Assembly (NCBI GenBank): GCA_022592445.1
Contig: JABYQR010000006.1
Span: 1-64,000 of the forward strand
Reading direction: 5' to 3'
DNA length: 64,000 nt
From: Cytidiella melzeri
Lineage: Eukaryota; Basidiomycota; Agaricomycetes; Polyporales; Irpicaceae
A program made the position numbers and the translations under genes. The notes beneath the pieces were generated by a model that searched no databases, was not told the origin of the DNA, and worked only from the letters and a program-made list of their open reading frames with translations. Positions 44,944-57,042 of the stretch are shown one piece after another; position 1 is the first letter of the stretch, and each line of letters opens with the position of its first letter.

Positions 44944-46664
44944 CTACGCCATTTTACTTCCAAACACTGTGTCAATAGGAACTTCGAGGATCTGCGTCTG
45001 GTGTGTCGAACAGTGAGCCTACGGCGAAAGCAGCTCAAGTGACTGTGAACATACCTGATAGCATAGCGAGCTTAGCTGTGGCCTTGGTGTTACTAGGTGC
45101 ATGTCTCCGCGATCCTTCAACCACTTATTGAAAGTTTTCAGCAGACCCTGAAGTTGCTTACTGTGTGTGCGGGGTTAGTGACCAATACCGCGCTGTGGTA
45201 CGAACAAGGGTATTGACTCACGTAGTTCTATGCAAGAGTTCTCTATGTGTTTGGGATGGATTTTCACCTATCCAACCAAATATGAAATCATTCGATACAC
45301 GTTATTTCTGTCCACGTCTTACTTATGCATTTTGTAAGGAGCTGAGTTCACAATCTCGTCAGCACGATTGCGCTTGATGATTTTGCAGGATAATGTACCT
45401 GAATAAATAGGCCCCCCCTGGTGGGAAGTTCATAAGTCTTTTGAGCATCCCTGCATGCTGACCAGCATACCTGTAACCTCGTCAACAAGGCACCATACAC
45501 AACAGAGTGAATACGTACGACATGCCCGGTTGACTTAGCCGGGGCTGAGGTCTGTGTTTCTTCTGGCACTGTAATTGTGCTGAGGGGAGTCATCGGTTCG
45601 TCCGGAACGCTGACGCTGTGCCCAATGGTCTTTGCTACAAATCAGAGCCTATGTGTCAGTCGGAGACACTCAGGAACAGGTCAGACAACTCACAACCAAC
45701 ATAGAATTGACCGCGTGGCCCCATCCCAGTGTGATCAGTATGACCATGCGGCAAATCTTCGATAAGAAAACTCAACACCAGTATACGCAAAAGTAGGATG
45801 TGAAACTTACCTGCCATAGTGCCAGAGTGGCAGCAGTCGAAGATCAGCTGTGATGAATGGTAAGGACAACAGATCTGGTAGCAACAGGATTATCTTGACT
45901 TACCACAAGGTTGACTCCAGGCGAAATGCCGTCAATCAGAATATTCTTGATCTCCTACAGCATTATAATCAATCTCAAGCCTAAGAGTTGTACTTTGTGC
46001 GGGCTTCGTACGTCGTCCATGATGTAATTCTCAACACTCCCGTCGTTTTTGATGTCGATATCGACAGGCCAGAAGACTATTGGTAGCGAAGCAGAGTCGT
46101 AAGCTAACATCAGAGATTCAAAGGTTGTCAAAATACCCTCATCCAAGTCGTCCTTTTCTGTATGATTCAAATTCAGGATTTGCGAGCCATGTCCGGAGGC
46201 TTTGTGGTACATCAACCTTGGCTGCAAAGTTTGAGGATGATATTCCTACGCACCATGACAGAGAAGATGATCGCCTGACAATGCACCAGCTACAAGATCG
46301 CGCATGGCCTGTATCTGCTTGTACCGGCCAGTCAGTGGCGGACTCTGGATAAATATACCCGTCGAAATGACGCACAATATTATCCCGCGTGGGACGAGGC
46401 TGTAGCGGATCATCAGTATCCTTCAGTACCGTGATGTCTTGTTCTGTGTAACCGAAGTGCTCTAGCAGAGTATTGATTGTTAATATCGCCCTTTGAATGG
46501 AGTGAGTACAGACACGTACCAGTAAGCAGATTCTGTACATGTTGAGCGTCGTCATGCGCATGGGCAAGCTCAAGCCCTTTATCGCCGAGGTGACTGTACT
46601 GGATGGCGATACACAAGGCCTTCCTGACCGGCTGCGTTCGAACGCGGAGAGGTAGTCCTGGCAT
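44944..46664 (-). CDS. Metacaspase, copy B
   Basis: Start MPGLPLRVRTQPVRKALCIA at 46664. Exons follow the same pattern as copy A: QYSHLGDKGLELAHAHDDAQ, HFGYTEQDITVLKDTDDPLQ, AMRDLVAGALSGDHLL, catalytic His in ASGHGSQILN, FWPVDIDIKNDGSVENYI, catalytic Cys in LIFDCCHSGTMAG, PLSTITVPEETQTSAPA and CWSACRDAQKTYELP. The last exon ends with PIDTVFGSKMA and TAG (44944-44946), about 17 residues longer than copy A. Both catalytic residues are present, so it may be active. It lies inverted relative to copy A. Confidence 0.75.
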
Positions 46665-47814
46665 ACTGATTTGCGTGGCCTAGTGAGGTATGGTATGGGT
46701 GTGAAACTGGGGTCGTATAAGGACGAAACCGTGTATATATATACGTGTAATGCAATTTGCAGCTCGGGGGAAGCATACTCCCGAGGAGTGCGGGTGCCGG
46801 AGGCATAGCTCAACGCCCGACGTGTGTACCATGTACAGGGTGCTATGCTGGGAAGAATCCGTCGTGAAACCCCCGTCCCTTCGAATTGAAACCTAGACGC
46901 TCGTTTGAGCAATGCTAGACGTCTACGAGCTTGACTGAACTGGCGAAGATCATCGCATTCGTCTGTCCCGTGGTAGATTTTTCTGATGTGATGACAAGGG
47001 TCTAACCACGAGCACTTCGCACTCCTTGATGGATGCTGGAATCCAATCAAAGCTTGACAAGTGGCGCTTGTAATAGTTCACAGGGATGGTAGAGAGCTCG
47101 CCGGCCGGGCTACTGAGAACAGAGGAAAAGGTTCAGGTGGGTCCTCGTGTGGCACAGCTCGTCGATAACCATTAGTGCATCTGTGCGATGCTGCCCGTGG
47201 AAACCAACGCAGGAGTCCGGGCATCGAAGCAATGCCATATCGTATGCTCTACGCACAGTGTGGTAACTTCTAGCAAAAAGGAGTGGTGCGTCAGTCAGCT
47301 GTAGCAATCTGAAAAAAGAGTTCATCGCAGGCTGTGAATAGACCCACCGTCCTGTGGCGGTAATATGGGCATTATTGGCAATGAGCAGGCTCCAAGCAGG
47401 CTCCGCCTGTGATCCCTGCTCTAGTAGTGCTATACATCCAGCTTGCATGCAGATTCAAGTTGAACTTGGCATGGTTGGCCGCTAGCAAACTTACCGCGTC
47501 GTGACATTATGCGCGCTTGTCACATGAAGCGTAGACAGGATCCAGATTCCAGACAGAGCAAGTTTATATCAGATGATGTTAAGATCCAGTGTACAAATTG
47601 CCGCAAACTCACTGAGAAACATTCTTTATAGCTATGCCATATTGCATCTAAGCAGTACCCGCGTTTTCTGGCTCTACCGCAGATTCTTGGCTCCAGTGCG
47701 AGCACAGCAGTCTGCCTTGCATGTCTGCCTCCTCCTGACCACAGAAACAACTCTGTGAACGTCTTAGCCTTGACCTACCACTCCGAGTCTGGTCGGCCCA
47801 CGTTACACGCCTCC
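46665..47814. other. Duplication flank with unrecognised ORF remnants
   Basis: About 46670-47100 mirrors the region upstream of metacaspase A, with a TATATATA stretch near 46735 in place of its promoter. Further on, minus-strand coding-like pieces occur (ALLEQGSQAEPAWSLLIANN and RCPDSCVGFHGQHRTDALMV within 47110-47448) without a convincing start or known family. Confidence 0.35.
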
Positions 47815-48180
47815 TTTATACCAACCTGTGCAAATCTTTGATGAAGTTGTTCTTATCCTGTGCGGAACAGCTATTTTTATTCCCCTGATGCATTCTCATA
47901 CAGGCGTCATCTGCTTGTGTCGTGGTGAGTCTATTCTGGCAAGTTGATGATTGTAGCAGAGTTTCAAGAGGTTTCGTATATTAACTCATCATCATAACAT
48001 GCAGCTCAACTTTTTTATCTGGCCGTTTCTCTGTGGCGATGTCCCACTTGGACGCTTGAAGCTGTACCGTTCTCACTTCGACAAGCGTCCGTTTTCACGC
48101 ATTGTCAGTTTCTTGAGAGACACCCTGCCGGTGGAAGCTATGTCACGGCCTATCCATTCCTTTCTCGTGCTTTAGTAATT
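47815..48180 (+). pseudogene. Afi1 3'-end fragment upstream of S2 (F3)
   Basis: Nucleotide similarity to the last Afi1 exon and its downstream flank: CTTATCCTGTGCGGAACAGC, CAGGCGTCATCTGC and GTCTATTCTGGCAAGTTGAT parallel 39140-39380, and CATCATAACATGCA parallels 39425. It sits before S2 exactly as Afi1 sits before S1, showing that the S2 unit was copied from the S1 unit. Confidence 0.65.
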
Positions 48181-48342
48181 CTTCTTTGACATGAACTGAA
48201 GCCTATTACAAGTATACGTACATGGAGACATGCTGTGCCCTTTCGATAGAACATTGTCACACAGCCAACCGGTCGGACCGTACTTAAACCCTCCTGGCTC
48301 GTGAACCAGACAGTACATCGCTCTCCTCCCCTCTCCTCGACA

Positions 48343-49061
48343 ATGTCTACACTTCCCGCTGGTGATAAAGTCTCGATCACAGTCACATCTACCGAGACAA
48401 CGAAAGTAAACGGCGAGAAAGTCGTCTCTGTTCTCGACAAGCGCACCGACATCAAGGTTACGCATGTTTCACCCGAAACTGCCACAGCAGCTAGTACCCA
48501 CGCCGACGCAGAAGGTACCGGCGAAGAGCAACCATCGAGTGCTGAGGATCATCACGATGAAGCCGCAGTCTCTACTAGTACTATCACCCGTGTAGAACAT
48601 ACCAAGCGCATTATCACAACGAAGTAAGTGATTTTCTTTCCCAACGTAATCTGATTCGTAGCAGTAAATCTCATGAAACTATCTAGCAGCGCAGACCTCC
48701 ACCCAGATGATCTCACTGGTGCACTCGATGAGACCGACTCAGAAGATTTTGACGCAGCACAACTGCTACAAGAGATGCTGGATGCGTACGTGCCCTTGCG
48801 GTAGGCCTACCGCTCATGTCCAGCTCTAACCATCCTCACTACAGAGGTCTGCAATCGCGAGGCGGGAACAAGAGTCCATATGCAACGACGAGTACCAGCA
48901 AGGATCCCGTGGCTGAAGCTCGTGCCAAAGCGAAAGCGAACCAGGATGCCAAGAAGAACGACCCAAAGAAAGGTGATGCAACGAAAAAAGATGCAAAGAA
49001 AGTAGATGCAAACAAAACTGATGCAAAGAAATCTGAAGCAGTACAGCAGGGAAAAAAATAA
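48343..49061 (+). CDS. Small Lys-rich protein S2
   Basis: Paralogue of S1 in three exons (48343-48623, 48687-48785, 48845-49061), 198 codons: MSTLPAGDKVSITVTSTETT, VLDKRTDIKVTHV, RVEHTKRIITT, DFDAAQLLQEM, then a tail of repeated DAKK-like units. All introns have GT donors. The conserved N-terminal two thirds and divergent Lys-rich tail suggest that the N-terminal part is the constrained domain. Convergent with WW-C. Confidence 0.65.
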
Positions 49062-49366
49062 TCAAGCGTCAAGTCGAGGCTTTTGTTCATGATAACTAGG
49101 GACACATATGTAGGACATTGAAATTATTACGACACACTTCCTCTCGATGTAGCTAGTAAATACAGTGCATGTAGATATCGATACATTTCCAAAGTATACC
49201 GTGACACGGATTGTTATGGGCTATCAATCATCGTGCTCGTATCTGAAACTGACGAACCAGACGAGCTCCTCAGTCGGAAGAAACCTCGCGCCTGCCATCT
49301 CTCCTTCGCCTCTAGCACAGTGCTCCCGAGACCCGAAGGGCAGATAGCATAAAGTATCGATCTCTC

Positions 49367-51883
49367 TCAGGAGTCCGAACGAGCCTCCCAGCCCAGCCGG
49401 AGAAGAACGGTAGTGACGAAAAACAAGATACCCAAGATGCAGCCAAGGGAAACCCTCGTCGCCACGCTCGTGTGCCAGAAGAACATGATCATCAGCGCCC
49501 CCAGGAACGTAAGCATGCTGTGAGCTCAAAGTTCAGCAATGACAGGTAGTTAGTGCACATCACGAAACAATCGTACCTCCATAAGAAAAGTGCAGTTGGT
49601 AGACTGTCGATGGCCCGGGATCATCTTTGAGCTTACACGCCTCGGAGGATGATTCAGGAACATACCTAAAAGTGAGTGCGACCAATTCCAGGCCAAGCCA
49701 CTGATGTTCTCTCCGTTCAAAGAAAGCGCCCTGTCGCTGATCTCAGTACTCATTTGGCTATCAAGAGAGACGGGATACGTGTACCCACAGCTTTGGAAGT
49801 CAAGAAGAGATGGCTGTGCTGGTGTGTGAGAATTTGAGTCGCGATGATGTTGAAAAAGGCCAGAACAGAGGAGATATAGGATGCTATTTGGGCTGTGCTC
49901 TTGTGTGGGGAGGTGGTGTCGATGCTACTGATCGCTAAAAATCCCACATTCGTTGAAAGGATGACTGTGGCCTGTGACAAATGAGACATGCAGGGGTTGG
50001 ACTTCGTGGCGCACGCACGGGAGTAATCGACTGCTGCCAGTCTTGCAACAGCATGGCGGTGACTGCACGCCAAGCTATCCAGTCGACGGCCTGGTCGAAC
50101 CAAACGCTCTCTATTTCGCTCATATAAACACTGGGCATGAAGAACAACAGCGGCGTGACTATCTTGAACAGCCGGCTGCGCTTGCTGTGTAACGATTTTC
50201 TGTGTACGCTGTCTTTTCTGGAAATGCGAGCACCTCGTTCCCCGTGGAAGTTGAGGAAACCATATTCAACTAAGGCTGAGAATTAGATCTCACGCCAAAA
50301 AAAAATCATGCACTATTCTCGCCTAAGGTTTGCTTGCATCGAGCTGCAAAAAACGGGATTCAGTAAGAGCTATGGTATACCGTCAACGGCTTCTCATACC
50401 GACGATCCACATGCTACGACCATTCTTGTCAGATGCTAGCAAACAATCAGGTCATGACCGCTCCGTGAATTAGAACAACATGACTCACTCTTAATTCTAT
50501 TTATACACGTGAGCATTTCGGCGGCATGTGTTTTATCAAACGGGAAGATCGATTCATTGGACGAGATGTTGTCTACATTCACGAAGATGCAGTGGGTCAA
50601 GACAAATCCGATGTGAAATGCAAGGGGAGACGAACCGTATATACCAAAATTCAGCTCTTCCTTCAGATCATCCAAAACATCTTGCGGAGGGCCTCGATGG
50701 CAAGGGAACATTTCAATGTGCATCCTACACACCATGTCATGATACGCAGCTTAGATCTGCAAGACGAGGACTAGTCAGCAGGAGCTTTGAGTTAGAAAGG
50801 TGAGACGTACTGGACAGTTTGTATGGCCTACCAAAACAGACACTCAATGTATTTTCCTGAGATCAGTCATTATTGAGCAAAAGAGACTATGCTAAAGATG
50901 TAATTCTTGCGTACCGATGTGGGATTCTGTCGTACAGACTCGAGCCCCTTCCGTGACAAGATGGTAGTCCATATTTTCGAGCCAAAAGACACATCTCTTC
51001 TGCCAGGACGCCAAGTAATAGCCATACCAGAACTCCTCGCCACAATTGTACTCATGTAGCACGATCACAATTTCTGCGTCATCCGGGACAGGAACGTTTT
51101 GTGATAATTTGAGGCCGAGAAGATACTGGGCAAACTGTGACACTCCATCGACATACTCCTGTTTGTGGAGATCCACGAATGTTAGTAGATTCTGGACTGA
51201 CGCGTCAGCTATGTACAATGATGAGGGCTGTTGTAGAACCCACTCTTGTCTCCTCTCGGAAATACAGGCTACCCTCCGGCGATACGCAAGGTGTCCATTT
51301 GAAGTTACCGTTAGTAGAACAGGGTACTGGGACCACTAATGATACCCCTCAGAATATTATCAGTGTCGTACATGAGGCATGCTTACCGGTCGTATGAAGT
51401 CTGCAAAGCTTTGATTTGCGGTATGTCACCGTCATATTTTTGAGGGCTAAAAACTAAGTAAGGTTCTGATCCTGCTGAATGGCTGTTCTAAGCTGATACG
51501 TACTGGCAATACGTCCTTTTGTACTTGCTCTGCATGAGGTGAGCAGGTGTCAATGTGAGGTAACGCCAGTAGGGTTCCTCCTTGTCCGATGGATTTTCGC
51601 CAATCAACACAGGAAACGGGTCCGACACTATCATATCGTGATTCGCTCGTTGGGCAGGAAGGGACATGGTGGACTGCGCTTTCCTCTTGTATCCTCTGGA
51701 AGAGGTCAAAGTACCGCTCCACTGCATTGTAGACATGCCCCGATCCAGAGAAGTAAGCGATGTCGCTCTGCGCAGCCTGTGTCGCACTAGTTTCTCCCGA
51801 TAGTGTGGAGGCGACCCTTCGCGATATGTTGCTGACTCTTCAACTGAGGTATCGCCGTAGAGAGACCTGTCCAGAGATTGCAT
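49367..51883 (-). CDS. WW-like multi-pass membrane protein, copy C (C-terminally truncated)
   Basis: Start MQSLDRSLYGDTSVEES at 51883, 65 bp after GTTATATAG (51948-51956). The core is intact: YVDGVSQFAQYLLGL, LASWQKRCVFWLENMDYHLV, LFKIVTPLLFFMPSVYMSEI, QATVILSTNVGFLAISSI, and the final helices TFLGALMIMFFWHTSVAT and GILFFVTTVLLRLGWE. A TGA at 49367-49369 replaces the AGA of copy D and removes a tail of about 50 residues that is still readable downstream (LYAICPSGLGST). The membrane part is kept, the cytosolic tail lost. Confidence 0.6.
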
Positions 51884-51947
51884 AGCGTGCTGTGGGGGTG
51901 TCGGAGGAGGCAAGGAGGTTGGCGTTAGCCTGAGTGTGCGAATGAAC

Positions 51948-51956
51948 CTATATAAC
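51948..51956 (-). promoter_or_regulatory. TATA-like box of WW-C
   Basis: GTTATATAG on the minus strand within the block conserved upstream of copies B and D. Confidence 0.5.
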
Positions 51957-52079
51957 AGTCACTCTGTACACGAGGCGATCTCGCCCTCACTTTTCCATAT
52001 CATCGGCCACGCAGCCTCAATGCCAGATACGCCTGACAGACGGCACAGCTGATTGAGCGTGTAGCATTTCTTCTACAAA

Positions 52080-53560
52080 TGCACGTTCATTAGTCGTGAT
52101 TCTTGAACATGTGAATGTCGGACATATGCATCACGCTGGAAGTAATTGGAGATCTGCAAGAACTGCACTCCGACCTGGTCGCACATGAGCCCTGGATGAG
52201 AATACATCAGGAGGATAAGAATAGCTGTCACGCAGAGGATAACAACACAGCTCATGAATATTTTCGACAGTGAGGTCGTGAAGCGCATAGGGTTGGTGGA
52301 ACAGGCTGCAGCTTGTTGGGAGTACTGCAGACCATTACAGTGAGGTGGAATGGCAAGAAGAGCTGTACCCACGTTTACTCAGCTTATTACATCGCAATTG
52401 CTACACACCTCTGTAGAATCCTCCCTGTCAGACATGCACCTTGAGTGGCGAAGCTTCCACAACTGGTGGGCAATGTACACGCCTTAAATAGGGTTTGTAG
52501 CTCTGGTGTGATTGCGATACTGTTGTGATCAAGGTGAGTCACAGTCTTCCACGGAGAAAGACGACCAACCCATCTGCTCTCACAGGACAAACCAGCTTTC
52601 GGAGCGCATCGACGCTTCGATCCGACTAGCATTGGCTGTAAGCCCTCTTGCACCAGCTGCTTCGTCCGTGCGCGTGAATCAGAGGCCACTTACAAGTCGA
52701 GGCTCCTCACCAGGTGACTCAATGTAGACTGTACCAGGGTAGCCTGAGTATTGTGGTTTCGAGCCTGAACACGTCTTGCTTGAAGCGAGCCGCAAGTCTG
52801 ACAAAACGCTTTGTGCATTCTGCCAAACGAGCGCGAATATGGGCTTCGCCATGAAGCATGTACATGGATATGGCAGCATGCAAAGAGATATGGCAGCAGG
52901 CAAAGACGTTACCGGGAACTGAGCTATATGAGCGAAGGACGATACTGACGTCCCCAATGAAGACATTTTTGGCGTCTCCGCTTCACGAACGAAACCGGCG
53001 CTCTGCGTGGGGTTGAGGTCTTTGCTAGATCTCTACACCTCTTCCTCGCTACCAAGACAGCCCTCCGCCTTCAGTGTCCTGGGGGACGGGACGTATAATC
53101 AATTGCACAGGGGGTACATGGACGCCTGCAGCAGGATAATTATCTCTCCAAGTGACCACCCGCCTTGAGCCAATGTCGCAGAAATGGTCCTGGCAGGTAC
53201 CAGAAACCTCGAAGATAGGATTAATCACGCCTGCGATGAATACGGGTTTATACGTGGCGGTCAACATCATCCTAGGGCAGTATATCTCGTCAGAGCCTAC
53301 GTTGATTACCACTCTTCCAAGTTGTTGACGTGGTTTGCATATAAAGATATGCTCGCTTGATCATCGATGGTGGTCGAGGTAGGAACATGTTTGAATGAGC
53401 TATACTAGTGAGCCTGGTGTTAGTACTAAAAGCGAGTAAGTACTGATGAGCCGTGGGATGCTAAACATCCTTACTCAACTTACAACTTCCTCTTGGAATG
53501 TGTACATTGGTGACCGGATGGGTAGTCGGTGATCGTTTGTACTCAATCGTCTCGCTCGCG
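52080..53560 (-). pseudogene. Afi1 3'-half fragment (F2)
   Basis: On the minus strand 53560-52080 follows Afi1 from GATCACC..CTACCCATCCGG (37655) to its end. Pieces such as GYPGTVYIESPGEEPRLVSG and YPAAGVHVPPVQLIIR are still readable. An internal deletion joins CCTCGACCACCATC directly to ATGATCAAGCGAGC, and many indels break the frame. It lies between WW-C and WW-D as F1 lies beyond WW-B. Confidence 0.75.
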
Positions 53561-53673
53561 TTTGTGACATCGTCGAGACATTGAGTGCTCATAACCACAC
53601 CTCTTCTCCTGGTAATAACTACTAAATACAACGCATGTGGGTATTGATACATTTCCAAATTATACACGGATGG

Positions 53674-56391
53674 TTATGGGGAATCAATCATCGTGCTCGT
53701 ATCTGAAACTGACGAACCAGACGAGCTCCTGAGTCGGAAGAAACCTCGCGCCTGCCATCTCTCCTTCGCCCCTAGCATAGTGCTCCTGAGACCCGAAGGG
53801 CAGATAGCATAAAGTATCGATCTCTCTCTGGAGTCCGAATGAGCCTCCCAGTCAAGCCAGAGAAGAACGACAGTGACGAAAAACAGGATACCCATGATGC
53901 AGCCCATGGACACCCTCGTCGCGATGCTCGTGTGCCAAAAGAACACGATCATCAATGCACCCAGGAATGTGAGCATGCTGTGAATCCAAAGCTCAGGAAC
54001 AGCAAGCAGCACACGTCATGAATTAAACGTACCTCCATATGAAAAGTGCAGTCGGTAGACTGTCGATGGATCATCTATTAGGTTATATATCTTGTTTCGA
54101 ATTGATCCATCGCCATACCTGAATGTGAGTGCGACTGATTCAAGGCCGAACCACTGCTTTTCTCTCCTTTCAAAGAAAGCGCCCTGTCTCTGATCTCAGG
54201 ACCCATTTGGCTATCAAGAGACGAGATATGTGTACTCACAGCTTTAGAAGTCACGAAGTGATCGCTGTATCGATGCTGGTGTGAAAGTATTTGAATCACG
54301 ATAAAGTTGAAGAAGGCCAGCACAGAGGAGATGTAGGAAGCTATCTGGGCTGTGCTCTTGTGTGGGGAGGTGGTATCAATGCTATTGATCGCCAAGAACC
54401 CCACGTTCGCTGAGAGGATGACTGTAGCCTGTGACAAAAAAGCGCGTGAGACATGCGAGTGTTAGAGTTCATGGCGAACTCACGGGAATAATCGACTGCT
54501 GCCAGTCCTTGGAGAGGAGGAGGATGAATCTACGCCAAGATATCCAGTCGACAGTTTCGTCGATCCAAACGTTCTCTATTTCGTCCATGTAAACACTGGG
54601 CATGAAGAACAGCAGCGGCGTGACGATCTTGAACAGCCAACTGCGCTTGTTATGTAGCGATGTTTTGTGTACGCTGTCTTCTCGGTGAATGCGAGCACCT
54701 CGTTCCCCGTGAAAGTTGAGGAACACATGTTCGACTAGAGCTAATGATCAGATCTCATGCGATATTCGTGTCTCATGAAAGATTCTCGCCTAAGTTCTGC
54801 TTGCATCGAGCTACGGATACGTGAGTCAGCAGGGGCTACGGCATACTTTTGACAACTTCACGTACCGACGACCCACATGTCATGAGCATTCTGTTCAGAT
54901 GCTAGCCAATGATCACCTCAGGGCCATTTCTTGAAAGAGGTGCTCAATAACTCACCTTTGATTCTATCAATACATTTGAGCATTTCGGTAGCATCTACTT
55001 TGTCAAACGGGAAAATCGAGTTGTTGGACGAGACGTGATCTATGTTTAGGGCAGTGTGATAAGTCAAGGCGGTCAACGACCGAACTGTAAGGGAAGACAA
55101 ACCGTAAATGCCGACATTCAGCTGGCTCTTAAGCTCGTCCAAAACATCTTGCGGAGGGCCGCGATGGCAAGGGAACATTTCAACGTGTATCCTAAATACC
55201 ATGTCATGATACGCAGCTTAGATCTGCAAGACGAGGACTAGTCAGCATAAGCTTTGAATTAGAAAGGTGAGACGTACTAGACGGTTTGTATGGCCTACCA
55301 GAACAGATACTCGATGTGTTTTCCTGAGACCAGTCATTAGTGAGCGGGAGAGTATACTAGGACAAAATGCTTGCGTACCGATGTGTGATTCTGTTGTACA
55401 GACTCTAGCTTCTCTCGTGACAAGATCGTACTCCACATCTTCGAGCCAAAAGACACATCTTTTCTGCCATGACGCCAAGTAATAGCCGTACGAGAAGTCC
55501 TCGCTACCACCGTAATCCTGTAGCATGATCACAATTTCGGCGTCATCCAGAACAGGTACTTTTTGTGAAGTTTTAAGGCTGAGAAGATACTGGGCAAAGT
55601 GTGACACTCCATCGACATACTCCTGTTTATGTAGATCCACGAATGTCAGCAGATTCTAGACTGACGCGTCAGCTGTGTACAATGATGAGAGCTGTTGTAT
55701 GACTAACTCTTGTCTCCTCGCGGAAATATAGATTGCCCTCCGGGGATACGCAAGGTGTCCATTTGAGGTCCCCGTCAGCAGAGCAGGCTACTGGGACACT
55801 AAGAGTATCCGTCAGAATATCATCAGTGTGATGCGTGAAGCATGCTTACGGATCGTATGAAGTCTGCAAAGCTTTGATTTGCGGTATGTCGCCGTCATAA
55901 TGTTGGGGGCTGGGCAACAAATTAGGTTCTGATCCTGCCGGGTGGATGTCCTGAGTGGACACGTACTGGTAATACGTCCTTTTGTACCTGCTCTGCATGA
56001 TATGAGCCGGTGTCACTGCGGCGTAGGGCCAATCGGGCCCCTCGTTGTCGGACGCTGCATTGTCTTCATCATGCTCAGGCGGTGCCGTCTCGCCGATCAA
56101 CACAGGAAACGGGTCCGACATCGTAGAAAATCTCCTGACGCAATTTGCTCCCTGGGCAGGTAGGGACACGGTTGACTGCGATTTCCTGTTGTATCCACCG
56201 AACGACGCCAGTGTACCGCTCCTCTGCATTGTAGACATACCCCGATGTAGTGAAGTAAGCGATGTCGCTCTGCGCAGCCTGTGTCGCGCAAGTTTCGGTC
56301 GCTGATGTGTAGGCGATGCTTCAACATAGGTTTCTGGCTCTTCAACTATGGTGTCGCCGTAGGGCGCAGTCGCGCTGTCCAAGGACCGCAT
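53674..56391 (-). CDS. WW-like multi-pass membrane protein, copy D
   Basis: Start MRSLDSATAPYGDTIVEEPE at 56391, 60 bp after TGTTATATATGTC (56451-56462). N-terminal region HRLRRATSLTSLHRGMSTMQ is basic and shared with C. The WW-like segment DLKWTPCVSPEGNLYFREET is best preserved here. Then YVDGVSHFAQYLLSL, LASWQKRCVFWLEDVEYDLV, FRIHVEMFPCHRGPPQDVLD, LFKIVTPLLFFMPSVYMDEI, helices QATVILSANVGFLAINSI, SYISSVLAFFNFIVIQIL and TFLGALMIVFFWHTSIAT, and the tail ending STMIDSP at 53674. About nine GT-AG introns, no break seen. Probably the intact reference of the family. Confidence 0.65.
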
Positions 56392-57042
56392 ATCGTGCTG
56401 AGGGGGTATCGGAGAGGCAAGGGGAACTCGGAGGGCGTCAGTGTGGGAAGGACATATATAACAGCCACTCTGTACACGAGGTGATCTCCCCTTGCCCATA
56501 TACTAACACCGCACTGCCTCAATAATGTCAACTACACCTGACAAATGGCATATTCGATGGAGTGTTCCATACATAGCATTTCGTCTGCAGACGCAGTGCT
56601 TTAGCCTCGAGCTAAGTAGTGCAAAGCGGGATACACAACACCTTGAACAAAGATTAGGACAGAAGATATTCGCGCGTCCACGAGTCCGACATGAACGGGA
56701 TACTCGATGCATGTGCTTCCATAAGTATGGGCGGGTTGTCAAATTTGAAAATCACACGCAGTCGGACCGTGACGGAGTACGTCAAACGTTGGTCGGAGTT
56801 ACCTGGCATCACAGTGCCGTGCTGCTTTTGGCTGGGCAAGGGCGATCGGCGACTTTGAATTGCCACCCAGCTTGTATGTAGTCCGCCTCCTTGAAATTCA
56901 CACGCGCCCGCCCATCACTATGGAAGTGGCTGCAAAAGGTCAGAAAAAGATTTTGTTATTGCAACTGAGAGCGAACATTATCGGAAACTAGACACAGACG
57001 GATACTCCGCTACAAATCGATAGTACAACGTTACGACTGAAC
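56392..57042. other. WW-D promoter and COPA 3' flank
   Basis: Holds the TATA-like box at 56451-56462 for WW-D and otherwise no supported gene. The short open frame starting near 56525 (+) overlaps sequence homologous to non-coding flanks of copies B and C. Confidence 0.5.

Noticed and set aside
44748..45042. Plus-strand frame resembling the minus-strand frame at 35186-35506
   Set aside because: The likeness comes from the inverted duplication of metacaspase 3' DNA. The conserved coding frame is the metacaspase's on the other strand.
47110..47750. Minus-strand gene between metacaspase B and S2
   Set aside because: Coding-like fragments occur but no consistent exon chain, start or family could be built; kept only as remnants.
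56525..56881. 118-codon plus-strand frame (MSTTPDKWHI...)
   Set aside because: Its start region is homologous to non-coding flanks of WW-B and WW-C where no frame exists, and no family is recognised.
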